Shown here one piece after another: positions 8,366-16,686 of a stretch of 64,000 nt of DNA. The position numbers and the translations under genes were made by a program. Source of the DNA: Mesorhizobium sp. 1M-11 (lineage in GTDB: Bacteria > Pseudomonadota > Alphaproteobacteria > Rhizobiales > Rhizobiaceae); contig NZ_LJSD01000051.1 in the NCBI RefSeq assembly GCF_001303895.1, positions 62,001 to 126,000 of the forward strand, in the 5' to 3' direction. The notes beneath the pieces are model-generated. The model worked only from the letters and a program-made list of their open reading frames with translations. It made no database searches and was not told the origin of the DNA. Each line of letters opens with the position of its first letter. Position 1 is the first letter of the stretch.

Positions 8366-9106
8366 ATGGAAAACTCGGCCATCACCCGCAGCCTCAACCT
8401 GATCGAGGTCGTCGGCCTTTCCGAGCGGCCGGTGACGCTGCTCGAACTCGCCTCGAAGATCGACATGCCGAAGGCCACGCTGCACAGGCTCTGCCAGCGC
8501 CTGGTGGAGGAAGGCTTCCTGTTTCGCGAACCCGACAGGCGGCACTATTCGGTCGGCCCTCGCCTGTTCAAGATGGGTCTCACCATCGTCGGCTCGGGTG
8601 TCGGCACGCAGCGCCATGCCATCCTGCGGCAGGTCGTCGACGTGACGGGCGAGACCTGCAATTTCGTGGCGCGCTCCGGCACCGACGCCATCTATCTGGC
8701 GCGTGTCGAGTCCAACTGGCCGCTGCGCGTCCACCTGGAGCCGGGTGCGCGGGTGCCGCTGCATTGCACGGCCAGCGGCAAGCTGCTGCTTGCCCATCTG
8801 GACGAGCAGCAGCGGCAGAAGCTGCTTGGCCTGATGACCTTCGAGCGGCTCACCCCCGCGACGCTTCTGTCGGCCGATGCGCTCGAAGCCGAGTTCGCCG
8901 AGATCCTGCGCAACGGCTACAGCACCGACCGCGAGGAGTTCATGGTCGGCCTGATCGCCATCGCCGTACCGGTGCTGGATGCAACCGGCCGCGTGGTGGC
9001 GACGCTCGCCTGCCACGCCCCGAAAGCGCGCCTGTCGCTGGAGAAGGCGAAACGCTATGTGCCCGTGCTCCAGGCGGCGGCGCGCAAGCTGGCCAAGACT
9101 TTCTGA
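8366..9106 (+). CDS. iseR: IclR-family regulator, probably of the isethionate genes
   Basis: A 246-residue regulator. The N-terminal winged helix-turn-helix (about residues 5-65) includes RPVTLLELASKIDMPKATLH and RLVEEGFLFRE. The C-terminal IclR effector domain includes GETCNFVARSGTDAIYLARVE and LHCTASGKLLLA. Length is normal. The ATG has AAGGA upstream. It is transcribed away from the GMC dehydrogenase gene, with two TCTCA/TGAGA palindromes between them. IclR regulators of isethionate (IseR) are known beside iseJ and iseU homologues; the ligand here is inferred from that arrangement. Confidence 0.75.
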   Translation: MENSAITRSLNLIEVVGLSERPVTLLELASKIDMPKATLHRLCQRLVEEGFLFREPDRRHYSVGPRLFKMGLTIVGSGVGTQRHAILRQVVDVTGETCNFVARSGTDAIYLARVESNWPLRVHLEPGARVPLHCTASGKLLLAHLDEQQRQKLLGLMTFERLTPATLLSADALEAEFAEILRNGYSTDREEFMVGLIAIAVPVLDATGRVVATLACHAPKARLSLEKAKRYVPVLQAAARKLAKTF

Positions 9107-9116
9107 GGCGTTTCTG

Positions 9117-9218
9117 CGGAATTCCGGACGCAAAACCGCGGCACACTTTTGCTGGAATTGGGCTTCTTCTCCCCGCAATTCCGGACGCAAAACCGCGGCA
9201 CACTTTTGCTGGAATTGC
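9117..9218. repeat. Tandem pair of GCAATTCC/GGAATTGC repeats
   Basis: Two copies of a 44-nt element (about 9117-9160 and 9175-9218) lie between the convergent ends of iseR and tauY. Each runs from an AATTCCGGACGCAAAACCGC side to a TTTTGCTGGAATTG side, with terminal inverted repeats of about 8 nt. Related copies are at 12898-12941, 22150-22193 and 27275-27315. The hairpins may terminate transcription from both sides. Confidence 0.85.
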
Positions 9219-9225
9219 GGTGCCA

Positions 9226-10626
9226 CTACAGGATCTCGTCGTTGAGATAGTACCATCGGTACATGCCCCACTGGCCGAGGCGCCGGAACGGCGTCAAAAG
9301 ACCGTGGCTGGGCAGCGGCGAGGTGAAGATCGGCAGGTCGAGCCCGCCGCCCTTGCCGGCGACCATCTGCGCCATGCGGCGGCCGGCCTGGGCCGAATAC
9401 ATCACGCCGTTGCCGCCGTAGCCGAGGGCGTAGAACAGGCGCTGGCCGGGGTCGGGCTGGAAGATGCGCGGCATCATGTCGTGGCTGACGTCGACCCAGC
9501 CCCACCAGGAATAGTCGATCTCGATGCCGCGCAGGATGGGGAACTTCCGGTAGAGGCCTTCCAGCAGCAGCGCGAGATGCTTGGGATTGACCGCGTCGCG
9601 GCCGGTGATGGCGCTGCGGCTGCCGATCTGCACGCGCCTGTCGGGCAGCATGCGGTAATAGTGGCGCAAGGTGCGCGTGTCGGTGAGCGGGATCCGCGCC
9701 TTGAAGTTCAGCGCCTCGCATTCATCCTCCGTCAGCCGGCGGGTGACGACCGAGTTGGACAGGATCGGCATCAGCCGGTGCCGGGTCAGCTTGTGCATGC
9801 CGGGCGAGGTGTAGCCGGCGGTGGCGATGCAGACGGTGCGCGCCCGTACCGTGCCGCCGGGCGTCCTGAGATGATGCACGCCGCCTTTCAGCGCGCTGCC
9901 GAGCACCGGGCTCGATGTGTGCACCTTCGCGCCAAGCTTGCGCGCGAGTTTCAGATAGCCGAAGGCCAGTTTCGCGGCATGGATGCCCATGCCGTCGGGT
10001 TCATACATCGCACCCCTCGCCTCGGCGTCGCGCACGAAATCGCTGTGCACCTCGTCGCGGCCGACCATGCGGGCCTTGTAGCCGAACACCTCATTGAGCA
10101 GGCGGGTCTCCTTCTCCAGCGCCGGCAGCACCTTGTCGCGATGGGCGATGTAGAGGTGGCCGCCATCCTGCGGATCGCAGTCGATCTCCGGCTCCCGGAT
10201 CAGGCCGCGGAATAGGTCGAAGGCTTCGGCGATCTCGGCATGCAGCTTGCGGGCGACGTCGACGCCCCAGCGCTCGATCCATTGCGAGCGCTTCAGCCGG
10301 CCGGCCGAGATCTGGGCCTGGCCGCCATTGCGGGTCGAACAGCCCCAGGCGACGCCATTGGCTTCGAGCACGGTGGCCTTGATGCCATGCTCGCGGGCGA
10401 GATGGATGGCGCAGGACAGGCCGGTGTAGCCGGAGCCGACGATGGCGACGTCGACGTCGATATCCTGCGTGACGGGGCCGTCGTCTTCCGGCTCCGGACC
10501 GGCGGTGGCGATCCAGTAGGTGGGGGCATAGTCCTTGCCGTCGCCGGGGTTCGGCGCGTGCACCGGATCATAGGCAGGGTCGAACGGCTTGCGCCGCATC
10601 GCCGACGTGACAAGTTGCTGTTCCAT
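9226..10626 (-). CDS. tauY: Taurine dehydrogenase large subunit (DadA-type FAD protein)
   Basis: A 466-residue FAD-dependent oxidoreductase of the DAO family. The FAD motif is VDVAIVGSGYTGLSCAIHLARE at about residue 57, followed by STRNGGQAQISAGRL; a typical C-terminal GYGGNGVMYSAQAGRRMA closes the FAD site. ATG at 10626 follows GGAGGATCGGGCC. Taurine dehydrogenase (TauXY) deaminates taurine to sulfoacetaldehyde and passes electrons to the respiratory chain. The name rests on position: 24 nt after the small NTF2-like gene (tauX) and downstream of tauABC, the order seen in Rhodobacter and Paracoccus taurine loci. No taurine:pyruvate aminotransferase is present. A gamma-glutamylputrescine oxidase would look similar. 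Confidence 0.8.
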   Translation of the reverse strand: MEQQLVTSAMRRKPFDPAYDPVHAPNPGDGKDYAPTYWIATAGPEPEDDGPVTQDIDVDVAIVGSGYTGLSCAIHLAREHGIKATVLEANGVAWGCSTRNGGQAQISAGRLKRSQWIERWGVDVARKLHAEIAEAFDLFRGLIREPEIDCDPQDGGHLYIAHRDKVLPALEKETRLLNEVFGYKARMVGRDEVHSDFVRDAEARGAMYEPDGMGIHAAKLAFGYLKLARKLGAKVHTSSPVLGSALKGGVHHLRTPGGTVRARTVCIATAGYTSPGMHKLTRHRLMPILSNSVVTRRLTEDECEALNFKARIPLTDTRTLRHYYRMLPDRRVQIGSRSAITGRDAVNPKHLALLLEGLYRKFPILRGIEIDYSWWGWVDVSHDMMPRIFQPDPGQRLFYALGYGGNGVMYSAQAGRRMAQMVAGKGGGLDLPIFTSPLPSHGLLTPFRRLGQWGMYRWYYLNDEIL

Positions 10627-10650
10627 GGCCCGATCCTCCCCCGAATCCTG

Positions 10651-11037
10651 TCAGGCGCCCGCTGCGATCAGCGGCCGGTTCTTGCGGAAGGCCTGCTTGC
10701 GCACGATCCTGTTGCCGGCGAGCGTGAACAGGTCGCAGCCCTCGGCCTCGATGCGGCTGCCGTCGGCATTGGTGCCGGTGAAGGTCCATTCCGAGACGGC
10801 GCGGTCGCCGTGGACGAAATGACCGTGATGGGCCCAGTGGGCGTCGGGCATCGCCTTCCAGACACCGCTGAAGGCATTGGCGATGGCATCAGGGCCTTCG
10901 AAGCGCGTGCCGTAGGCCTCCGGGCCGCCGACGGCGTTGAAGACGCAGTCGTCGGAAAAGAAGCTCATCACGCCATCGATGTCGTGCCGGTTGAAGGCAT
11001 CGAACAGCTTGGCAAGGTCATCGGCGGTCAGCGCCAT
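10651..11037 (-). CDS. tauX: Taurine dehydrogenase small subunit (NTF2/SnoaL-like)
   Basis: A 128-residue protein with a SnoaL/NTF2-like fold: LAKLFDAFNRHDIDGVMSFFSDDCVF at the start and AEGCDLFTLAGNRIVRKQAF near the end. I chose the ATG at 11037 (MALTADD), which has GAGGACTGCACC in front; an ATG 24 nt upstream is less well placed. The small subunit TauX of taurine dehydrogenase belongs to this fold and is encoded next to the FAD subunit, as here. It lies 152 nt after tauC. The fold is clear, and the subunit role is inferred from synteny. Confidence 0.75.
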   Translation of the reverse strand: MALTADDLAKLFDAFNRHDIDGVMSFFSDDCVFNAVGGPEAYGTRFEGPDAIANAFSGVWKAMPDAHWAHHGHFVHGDRAVSEWTFTGTNADGSRIEAEGCDLFTLAGNRIVRKQAFRKNRPLIAAGA

Positions 11038-11189
11038 GGTGCAGTCCTCGTATCTTGTCATGGGGGTCTTCGGGGCGACGCCGGACATGGCTCCGCCGTG
11101 GCCGGTGGAGCCGGCCGATTGAACGTCATCCGCATGGGTGTGGGGCGCCTACCTTGGCGGCGCGGTAGCTGGGTGATCCGGCATCGTCA

Positions 11190-12017
11190 TCAGATCTTGC
11201 CCTTCCAGGGGATCAGGATCTTCTCGAGGTAGCGCAGCAGGAGATCGAAGGCGAAGGCGAAGATGCCGATCACGATGATGCCCATGATGACGGTGTCGCT
11301 GGCCAGATATTCGGCCGCGTTCAGCACCATGAAGCCGAGACCGCGATGCGCGGCCACCATCTCGGCCGCCACCAGCGTGGTCCAGCCGACGCCGATGCCG
11401 ATGCGCATGCCGGTGAAGATCTCGGGCAGCGCCGCCTTGAGGATCACCTGGGTGATGACCTGCGTGCGGGTGGCGCCCATCGCATAAGCGGCGTGGATCT
11501 GCTCGGTCGAGACGGAGCGCACCCCGGCGCGGGCGGCGATCGCCATCGGCGCGAAGATCGCCAGATAGATCAGGAAGACCTTCGGGAACTCGCCGATGCC
11601 CAGCCAGATGATGATCAGCGGCAGGTAGGCGAGCGGCGGCAGCGGACGGTAGAACTCGATGATCGGATCGAACAGGCCGCGAATGGTGCGGTTGACGCCC
11701 ATCAGAATGCCGACCGGCACGGCGGTGACCAGCGCCAGGACGAAGGCGCCGAGCACCCGGCCGAGGCTGGCCAGCGTGTGCTGCGTCAGCGTCGAGTTCG
11801 AAACGCCTTCGGTCATGGCCAGCACGAATTTGCCCCAGACGGCGAGCGGCGACGGCAGGAACAATGGCCTGACCCAGCCCATCTCGGTGACCAGCAGCCA
11901 GAGCCCGAACAGCACCAACGCGGTGATCAGGCTGATGTGGCCGCTGGCGCCGTCGCCGGGCGCGCCGTAGATCTTGCCGGGCGTGACCGGCCGGGCCCTG
12001 GAGAGGCGCTCAAGCAT
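11190..12017 (-). CDS. tauC: Taurine ABC transporter permease
   Basis: A 275-residue inner-membrane permease of the SsuC/TauC type (BPD_transp_1). Five to six membrane segments are visible. The EAA loop region reads YAMGATRTQVITQVILKAALPEIFTGMRIG. The ATG at 12017 overlaps the tauB stop by 8 nt, and an upstream reading is a shadow. With TauA and TauB it should import taurine from the periplasm. Aliphatic sulfonate importers look alike; taurine is assigned from the dehydrogenase genes downstream and tauR upstream. Confidence 0.88.
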   Translation of the reverse strand: MLERLSRARPVTPGKIYGAPGDGASGHISLITALVLFGLWLLVTEMGWVRPLFLPSPLAVWGKFVLAMTEGVSNSTLTQHTLASLGRVLGAFVLALVTAVPVGILMGVNRTIRGLFDPIIEFYRPLPPLAYLPLIIIWLGIGEFPKVFLIYLAIFAPMAIAARAGVRSVSTEQIHAAYAMGATRTQVITQVILKAALPEIFTGMRIGIGVGWTTLVAAEMVAAHRGLGFMVLNAAEYLASDTVIMGIIVIGIFAFAFDLLLRYLEKILIPWKGKI

Positions 12018-12822
12018 GGAGGTGTTCCGGGCTGCCGGCCTGACGCTCGTCGCCGTAGATGATGCCGAGGATCTGTTCGCGCATGTCGATGAAATCGCGG
12101 CTGGACTTGATTGCACGGGCGTTTCCCTCCTCGAGGAAGCGTCGATTGAAATCGAGCTCGTAGGTGTGGGTGATGCGGCCTGGCCGCGGCGACATGACGA
12201 TCAGCCGGGAGCCGAGGAACAGCGCCTCCTCGACGCTGTGGGTGATGAAGAAGAACATCTTGTTGGTGAGCTGCCAGACCTCGAGCAGCAGTTCCTGGAT
12301 GGTCTCGCGGGTGAGCGCGTCGAGCGCCGCCATCGGCTCGTCCATCAAAAGCATGGCGGGATCGCAGGTCAGCGCCCGGGCTATGCCGACGCGCTGCTGC
12401 ATGCCGCCCGACAAATGGTAGATCATGTGCTTGTGGAAGTCCTGCAGGCCGACCAGCGCCAGGTTCTTCGTGGCGATCTCGCGCCGCGTCTTCTTGTCGA
12501 CGCCGCGCAGCTTGAGGCCGAATTCGGTGTTGTCGATGACGTTTAGCCAGGGCAGCAGCGCGTGCTTCTGGAAGACGACGCCGCGTTCGGCGCCGGGGCC
12601 GACGACCTGGTTGCCGCCCAGCGTGATGTCGCCGTCGGTCGGAGCCATGAAGCCGGCCATGAGGTTGAGCAGCGTGGTCTTGCCGCAGCCGGAAGCGCCG
12701 AGCGCGACGACGAAATCGCCGCTTTTGACTTCAAGGCTCACGCCCTTGAGGGCGATCACTGCCTGGTCTGAATAGAGGCCTGGGTAGGTCAGGCTGACAT
12801 TGCTGACGTTGAGGGTTTCCAT
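12010..12822 (-). CDS. tauB: Taurine ABC transporter ATPase
   Basis: A 270-residue ABC ATPase. Walker A is GASGCGKTT at about residue 42, the Q-loop follows, the signature is LSGGMQQRVGIARAL, Walker B is MLLMDEPMAALD, and the H-loop is FITHSVEEALFL. It belongs to the nitrate/sulfonate/taurine importer group. It lies between tauA and tauC, with an 8-nt overlap with tauC. The 173-nt gap after tauA holds a palindromic repeat, which may lower expression of the ATPase relative to the binding protein. Confidence 0.9.
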   Translation of the reverse strand: METLNVSNVSLTYPGLYSDQAVIALKGVSLEVKSGDFVVALGASGCGKTTLLNLMAGFMAPTDGDITLGGNQVVGPGAERGVVFQKHALLPWLNVIDNTEFGLKLRGVDKKTRREIATKNLALVGLQDFHKHMIYHLSGGMQQRVGIARALTCDPAMLLMDEPMAALDALTRETIQELLLEVWQLTNKMFFFITHSVEEALFLGSRLIVMSPRPGRITHTYELDFNRRFLEEGNARAIKSSRDFIDMREQILGIIYGDERQAGSPEHLHA

Positions 12823-12850
12823 CGCGCCGATGCCTTTCGCGGATTTCGCC

Positions 12851-12941
12851 AGAGCGTTTCCGTTTTTGACGAAAACGCTCTAACTCTTTGTTTTTACGCA
12901 ATTCCGGATGCAAAACCGCTGCACATTTTTGCTGGAATTGC
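12851..12941. repeat. Composite hairpin repeat between tauA and tauB
   Basis: Two adjoining palindromes: AGAGCGTTTcc...gaAAACGCTCT (12851-12881), then GCAATTCC (12898-12905) with GGAATTGC (12934-12941). Parts recur at 27275-27362 and 33034-33070. Placed directly after the solute-binding-protein gene, the transcript hairpins could stabilise tauA mRNA or reduce read-through, as REP elements do in some transporter operons. Confidence 0.85.
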
Positions 12942-12995
12942 TCTGGAAAGAAAGGCGGCCGCCGGCCTCGACCGACGGCCGAACTGGGTCAGGAC

Positions 12996-14015
12996 CTACT
13001 TGGACGCCTCCTTGGCATAGCTCGCATTGACGAAGGGCGTGTAGTCGTCGAGTGCCTTGTCGATCTGCTTCTGGGCGACGAGGAACTTGGCGCTCTCAGT
13101 CAGCGCCTTGAGTGCGCCGCCGCCGAGCCAGGTCTCGGAGGCCTGTTCGCCAACATCCGGGAAGGACAGAAGGCCCAACGCCTCGACCGTGCCGGCGCCA
13201 TCGCCGCCGATCATCTTGACGATGCCCTTGACCTGTTCGGAGTCAGCCGTCCAGCTCGCCTTGTTCTTGTTGTAGTCGGCATAGGCCTCGGCCAGCACCT
13301 TGGTGAAGGCAGCCATGAATTTCGGATTGTCGGCGGCCCATTTCTTGTCGGCGACAAGGCCGTCGAAGGTCGGCACAGAGGCCGCACCGATGGTTTCGGA
13401 ATCGGCGATGGTCTTGCCGGTCTTGGTGAGTTCCGTCAGCGCCGGCGGCCAGACATAGGCGGCGTCGATGTCGCCGCGCTGCCAGGCGGCGATGATCTGC
13501 GGCGGCTTCATGTTGAGGATGTTGACCTCGCGCGGATCGACTTTCCAGACCTGTTCGAGGCCGACCAGCAGATGGAAGTGCGAGGTCGAGACGAAGGGCA
13601 CGCCGACATTCTTGCCCTTGAGGTCTTCCGGTTTCTCGATGCCCGAGCCGTTGCGCACGACGAGCGCTTCCGACTTGCCGATGTTGTCGAGGATCCAGAA
13701 CAGTTCGAGCTCGACGCCGCGGGTGGCAGCAGCTGCCGTGCCTGTCGAACCGAGGACGCCGACCGGCACATTGCCGGAGGCGAGCGCGGTGGAGATGTCG
13801 CCGCCAGACGAGAACTGGCGCCAGTCGATGGTGTAGCCGGCTTCCTTGGCGGCCTTGTCGAAACGGCCGTCGGCGATGGCGGTGACGAACGGCCCGACGA
13901 TCTGCTGATAGCCGACGACGACGGTCTCCTCGGCATAGGCGAGACTTGCCTGGAAAAGGCCGGCGGCGAGCGAGACGGCGCCCGCAAAATGCTTGAGATG
14001 CTTGAATGCGTTCAT
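12996..14015 (-). CDS. tauA: Taurine ABC transporter substrate-binding protein
   Basis: A 339-residue periplasmic protein. A Sec signal peptide covers residues 1-28 (MNAFKHLKHFAGAVSLAAGL up to a cut after AYA). The mature protein begins EETVVVGYQQIVGPF, typical of the TauA/SsuA/NMT1 family, and contains GVLGSTGTAAAATRGVELE and MKPPQIIAAWQRGDIDAAYVW. ATG at 14015 has GAGGG upstream, and the longer reading is rejected because it would bury the signal peptide. It is first gene of the tau operon, facing tauR across 493 nt of regulatory and repeat DNA. Confidence 0.92.
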   Translation of the reverse strand: MNAFKHLKHFAGAVSLAAGLFQASLAYAEETVVVGYQQIVGPFVTAIADGRFDKAAKEAGYTIDWRQFSSGGDISTALASGNVPVGVLGSTGTAAAATRGVELELFWILDNIGKSEALVVRNGSGIEKPEDLKGKNVGVPFVSTSHFHLLVGLEQVWKVDPREVNILNMKPPQIIAAWQRGDIDAAYVWPPALTELTKTGKTIADSETIGAASVPTFDGLVADKKWAADNPKFMAAFTKVLAEAYADYNKNKASWTADSEQVKGIVKMIGGDGAGTVEALGLLSFPDVGEQASETWLGGGALKALTESAKFLVAQKQIDKALDDYTPFVNASYAKEASK

Positions 14016-14128
14016 TGTTACCCTCTTTTGTTTTGATAGCTTCCGGTTGGTTCCGGGAACTCGCCGGCTTTGGCGCCGGTCTTGGTTCTGCATCATAGGG
14101 TTAAATGAGCGCCCCCGATTGCCTTATA

Positions 14129-14158
14129 TCCAGTTTGGAAGTTGAATGATTCCAGTTC
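14129..14158. promoter_or_regulatory. Candidate TauR operator (direct repeats)
   Basis: Two direct copies of TCCAGTTY start at 14129 and 14151, 22 nt apart, about two helical turns. On the minus strand they read AAACTGGATATAAG and GAACTGGAATC, close to the TauR target CTGGAC(C/T)TAA described for Rhodobacter. MocR-type regulators commonly bind direct repeats on one face of the helix. The site lies upstream of tauA. Binding is inferred. Confidence 0.5.
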
Positions 14159-14220
14159 AAACATGCGATGGACATGTGCGGCTGGAGTGAACAGAGCTTT
14201 CCGTGCCCATTCCTTCTGCA

Positions 14221-14427
14221 TTCCGGAATGGATCCCCGACACTCGCCGCTCCCTGCGGTCGCTTACGAGGTCGAGGATGACGGACTGCCGTGAGGTCCGC
14301 GCCAACTGTCACCGTGGGCGCCTGGCACCTGCGCTGGAGACTGGTGCAGACGAAAAGGGAGCTCCGTCATCCTCGACCTCGCAGGGAGCGGAGCGACCGA
14401 AGAGTGTCGGGGATCCGTTCCGGAACG
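14221..14427. repeat. Inverted-pair repeat (type B, copy 1)
   Basis: Arms of about 63 nt: TTCCGGAATGGATCCCCGAC through GAGGTCGAGGATGACGGA at 14221-14284, and its near reverse complement at 14363-14427, around a central 78 nt unrelated to the other copies. Similar pairs are at 23521-23745 and 27016-27225. It fills most of the tauA-tauR gap; the apparent ORFs inside it are repeat artefacts. Confidence 0.85.
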
Positions 14428-14508
14428 TCGACGATACGATACAGTCCAGGACGGCCTTCATGACCCCTATGAAATCAGCGCGTTCTTGAGATCACTGCAA
14501 AGGCTCCC

Positions 14509-15990
14509 ATGGCGCATCCGACGGTTTCCGAAACGGTGTTCTTCCTCGACCGCGCCAGCCGGGTGGGCCTGCAGGCGCAGATCCGCGAGACGGTGGTGTC
14601 GGCGGTGCTGGCCGGCCGCATCCAGCCCGGCGCGCAGCTGCCGTCGACGCGCAAGCTGGCCGACTATCTCAACATATCGCGCATCACGGTGACGCTGGCC
14701 TATCAGGAGCTTGCTTCGCAGGGCTATGTCGATGCGGCGAGCCGCAGCGCCTATCGCATATCGGACAATCCACCGATCAGGCTGATCGCGGCCGAGACGC
14801 CGGAGGCCGCGGACGACGCCATCGACTGGTCGGCGAAGCTGCGGTCCAGTTTCATCGTCGCCAAGCAGATGCAGAAGCCGCTGGACTGGCGACGCTTCCC
14901 CTACCCGTTCCTGTACGGCCAGATGGACCCTTCCCTGTTCGATCTCAATGCATGGCGCGACTGCGCGCGGCGGGCGCTGGCGCGCGAGGATTTCGAGCTG
15001 ATGGCCGGCGACTTCGCCGCCGCCGACGACGTGCTCCTGGTCAACTACATCTGTTCGCGCACCCTGCCCAGCCGAGGCATCCGGGCGCATCCCGACGAAA
15101 TCCTGGTGACGGTGGGAGCGCAGAACGCGCTGTGGATCGTCAACCAGCTTTTGCTGGCCATGGGCGCGCACGCCGTGTGCGAGAACCCGTGCCATCCCGA
15201 CATGAGTGCTGCACTGATGCTGAGCGGTGCCCGCGTGACGGCGATCAACGTCGACAGGCAAGGCCTGCCGCCGGAGGCGATACCGGCGGACGTCGACGCG
15301 GTGTTCGTCACGCCCAGCCACCATTCGCCGACCGGGGCGACCATGCCGATCGACAGGCGGGCGCGCCTGCTCGAAGCGGCCGCCGAGCAGGACTTCATCA
15401 TCATCGAGGACGACTACGAGTTCGAGATGAGTTTCCTGGCGCCGCCCTCGCCGGCGCTGAAGGCCTTCGACCGCAGCGGCCGGGTGTTCTACATCGGCAG
15501 TTTCTCGAAGTCGCTGTTTCCCGGCCTGAGGCTCGGCTATCTGGTGGCGCCGGCGCCGGTGATCCGCGAGGCGCGGGCCTTGCGGGCGCTGATGCTGCGC
15601 CACCCGCCCGGCCACCTGCAGCGCACCGCCGCCTACTTCCTGGCGCTCGGCCACCATGATGCGGTGCTGCACCGCATGCGCGGCGAATACCACAAACGCC
15701 ACATCGTCATGGCCGATGCGCTGAAGCGCTATGGCTTCACCATAGCGGGCTCCTCGGCCTTCGGCGGCACGTCATTCTGGGTGGAAGGTCCCGAAGGGCT
15801 CGATGCGGACCTGTTGATGGCGGAGCTGAGACAGGACGGCGTGCTGATCGAATCCGGCTCGCCCTTCTTCCCCGACGCCGCCGGCCCCTGCCGCTTCTTC
15901 CGCATGGGCTATTCCTCGATCGACAAGGACCGGATCGTCGAGGGCGTGGCGCGCACGCGTGCACGGATCGATGTGCTGCTTGCACCCTGA
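14509..15990 (+). CDS. tauR: MocR-type regulator of taurine use
   Basis: A 493-residue GntR/MocR regulator: N-terminal winged helix (about residues 15-85, GAQLPSTRKLADYLNISRIT) joined to a class-I aminotransferase-like domain. The PLP-lysine motif is GSFSKSLFPGLRLGYL and the PLP-Asp region is DFIIIEDDYEFEM. TauR proteins have this architecture and activate tau genes in response to taurine. The gene is divergent from tauABCXY, and direct repeats resembling TauR targets lie between. Length is normal. PdxR and GabR are related, but context favours TauR. Confidence 0.87.
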   Translation: MAHPTVSETVFFLDRASRVGLQAQIRETVVSAVLAGRIQPGAQLPSTRKLADYLNISRITVTLAYQELASQGYVDAASRSAYRISDNPPIRLIAAETPEAADDAIDWSAKLRSSFIVAKQMQKPLDWRRFPYPFLYGQMDPSLFDLNAWRDCARRALAREDFELMAGDFAAADDVLLVNYICSRTLPSRGIRAHPDEILVTVGAQNALWIVNQLLLAMGAHAVCENPCHPDMSAALMLSGARVTAINVDRQGLPPEAIPADVDAVFVTPSHHSPTGATMPIDRRARLLEAAAEQDFIIIEDDYEFEMSFLAPPSPALKAFDRSGRVFYIGSFSKSLFPGLRLGYLVAPAPVIREARALRALMLRHPPGHLQRTAAYFLALGHHDAVLHRMRGEYHKRHIVMADALKRYGFTIAGSSAFGGTSFWVEGPEGLDADLLMAELRQDGVLIESGSPFFPDAAGPCRFFRMGYSSIDKDRIVEGVARTRARIDVLLAP

Positions 15991-16037
15991 ACAGGCAGCA
16001 CGGTTTTCCCGCCCTGTCGTTCCGGCATGGGCTGCTG

Positions 16038-16454
16038 TCACACGACCGCGACGATCCCGGCGGTGTCGTAATAGAACGGCGTGCCGTCGAGCAGCAGCCC
16101 GTTCCTGAAGTGGAGGACCTCGGCGAAAGGCTGTTCGATGACGGCGCCGGTGGCGCGCGAGGTGAGCTTCAGCGTGCACGCCATGAACACGGTGTCCTCG
16201 ACGCGGGCCGCCGTCATGTCCGCGACCGCCATGTCGCTCCAGACCTCGCTCATCCTGCCGAGCAGAGCGGCGATCCCTTCCAGCCCCTTCCAGTCTCCGG
16301 CATAGGGCAAGGATGCGGGTTCGTGCACGACCACATCGGGATGAAAGGCCCTGGCGAGGCTCTCGACATCCTTCTCCTCCGATCTGAGAAATCCCAGTTC
16401 GACTTCAAACATGCGCTCGAGAAGCGGCATGGCATCGGTGCAGTCGCAGGTCAT
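16038..16454 (-). CDS. SnoaL/NTF2-like protein
   Basis: A 138-residue protein with the NTF2-like layout: RMFEVELGFLRSEEKDVES, then LARAFHPDVVVHEPASLPYAG, and ending in FAEVLHFRNGLLLDGTPFYYDT. I used the ATG at 16454; a TTG at 16499 is an alternative. Such proteins are small hydrolases, isomerases or subunits, and sequence alone does not tell which. It ends convergently with tauR, 47 nt away. Any link with taurine is unproven, though the pathway does use another NTF2-like protein (TauX). Confidence 0.75.
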   Translation of the reverse strand: MTCDCTDAMPLLERMFEVELGFLRSEEKDVESLARAFHPDVVVHEPASLPYAGDWKGLEGIAALLGRMSEVWSDMAVADMTAARVEDTVFMACTLKLTSRATGAVIEQPFAEVLHFRNGLLLDGTPFYYDTAGIVAVV

Positions 16455-16686
16455 TCGAGGCTGGCTCCATTCGGTTTGTGCATCCGATGTGAAGTCCAAA
16501 CCCGATCGCCGCCACCCGTTTCCTGCTGCCGATGGGCTTCAAGCATAGGACGCCTCCGGTTAAGCGCCCGGCAGTGTGCATGCGTAAAAATGCCCGCCTT
16601 GCTGCCAAGGCGGGCAGACAGGGAAACCCGAACGCTCCCCCGTCAGTCGGCAACCTGTTCCGCAGTGCGCCGCAACGCGCGAACAA

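Noticed and set aside
9226..10626. Gamma-glutamylputrescine oxidase or D-amino-acid dehydrogenase instead of TauY
   Set aside because: Same superfamily, but a small NTF2-like gene directly upstream and tauABC, tauR and xsc around it fit taurine dehydrogenase better.
14142..14489. Open frames within the inverted-pair repeats, also at 23427-23678 and 26953-27249
   Set aside because: They read through repeat arms and give the same MDPRHSPLP-type peptides in each copy; no ribosome sites or family similarity.
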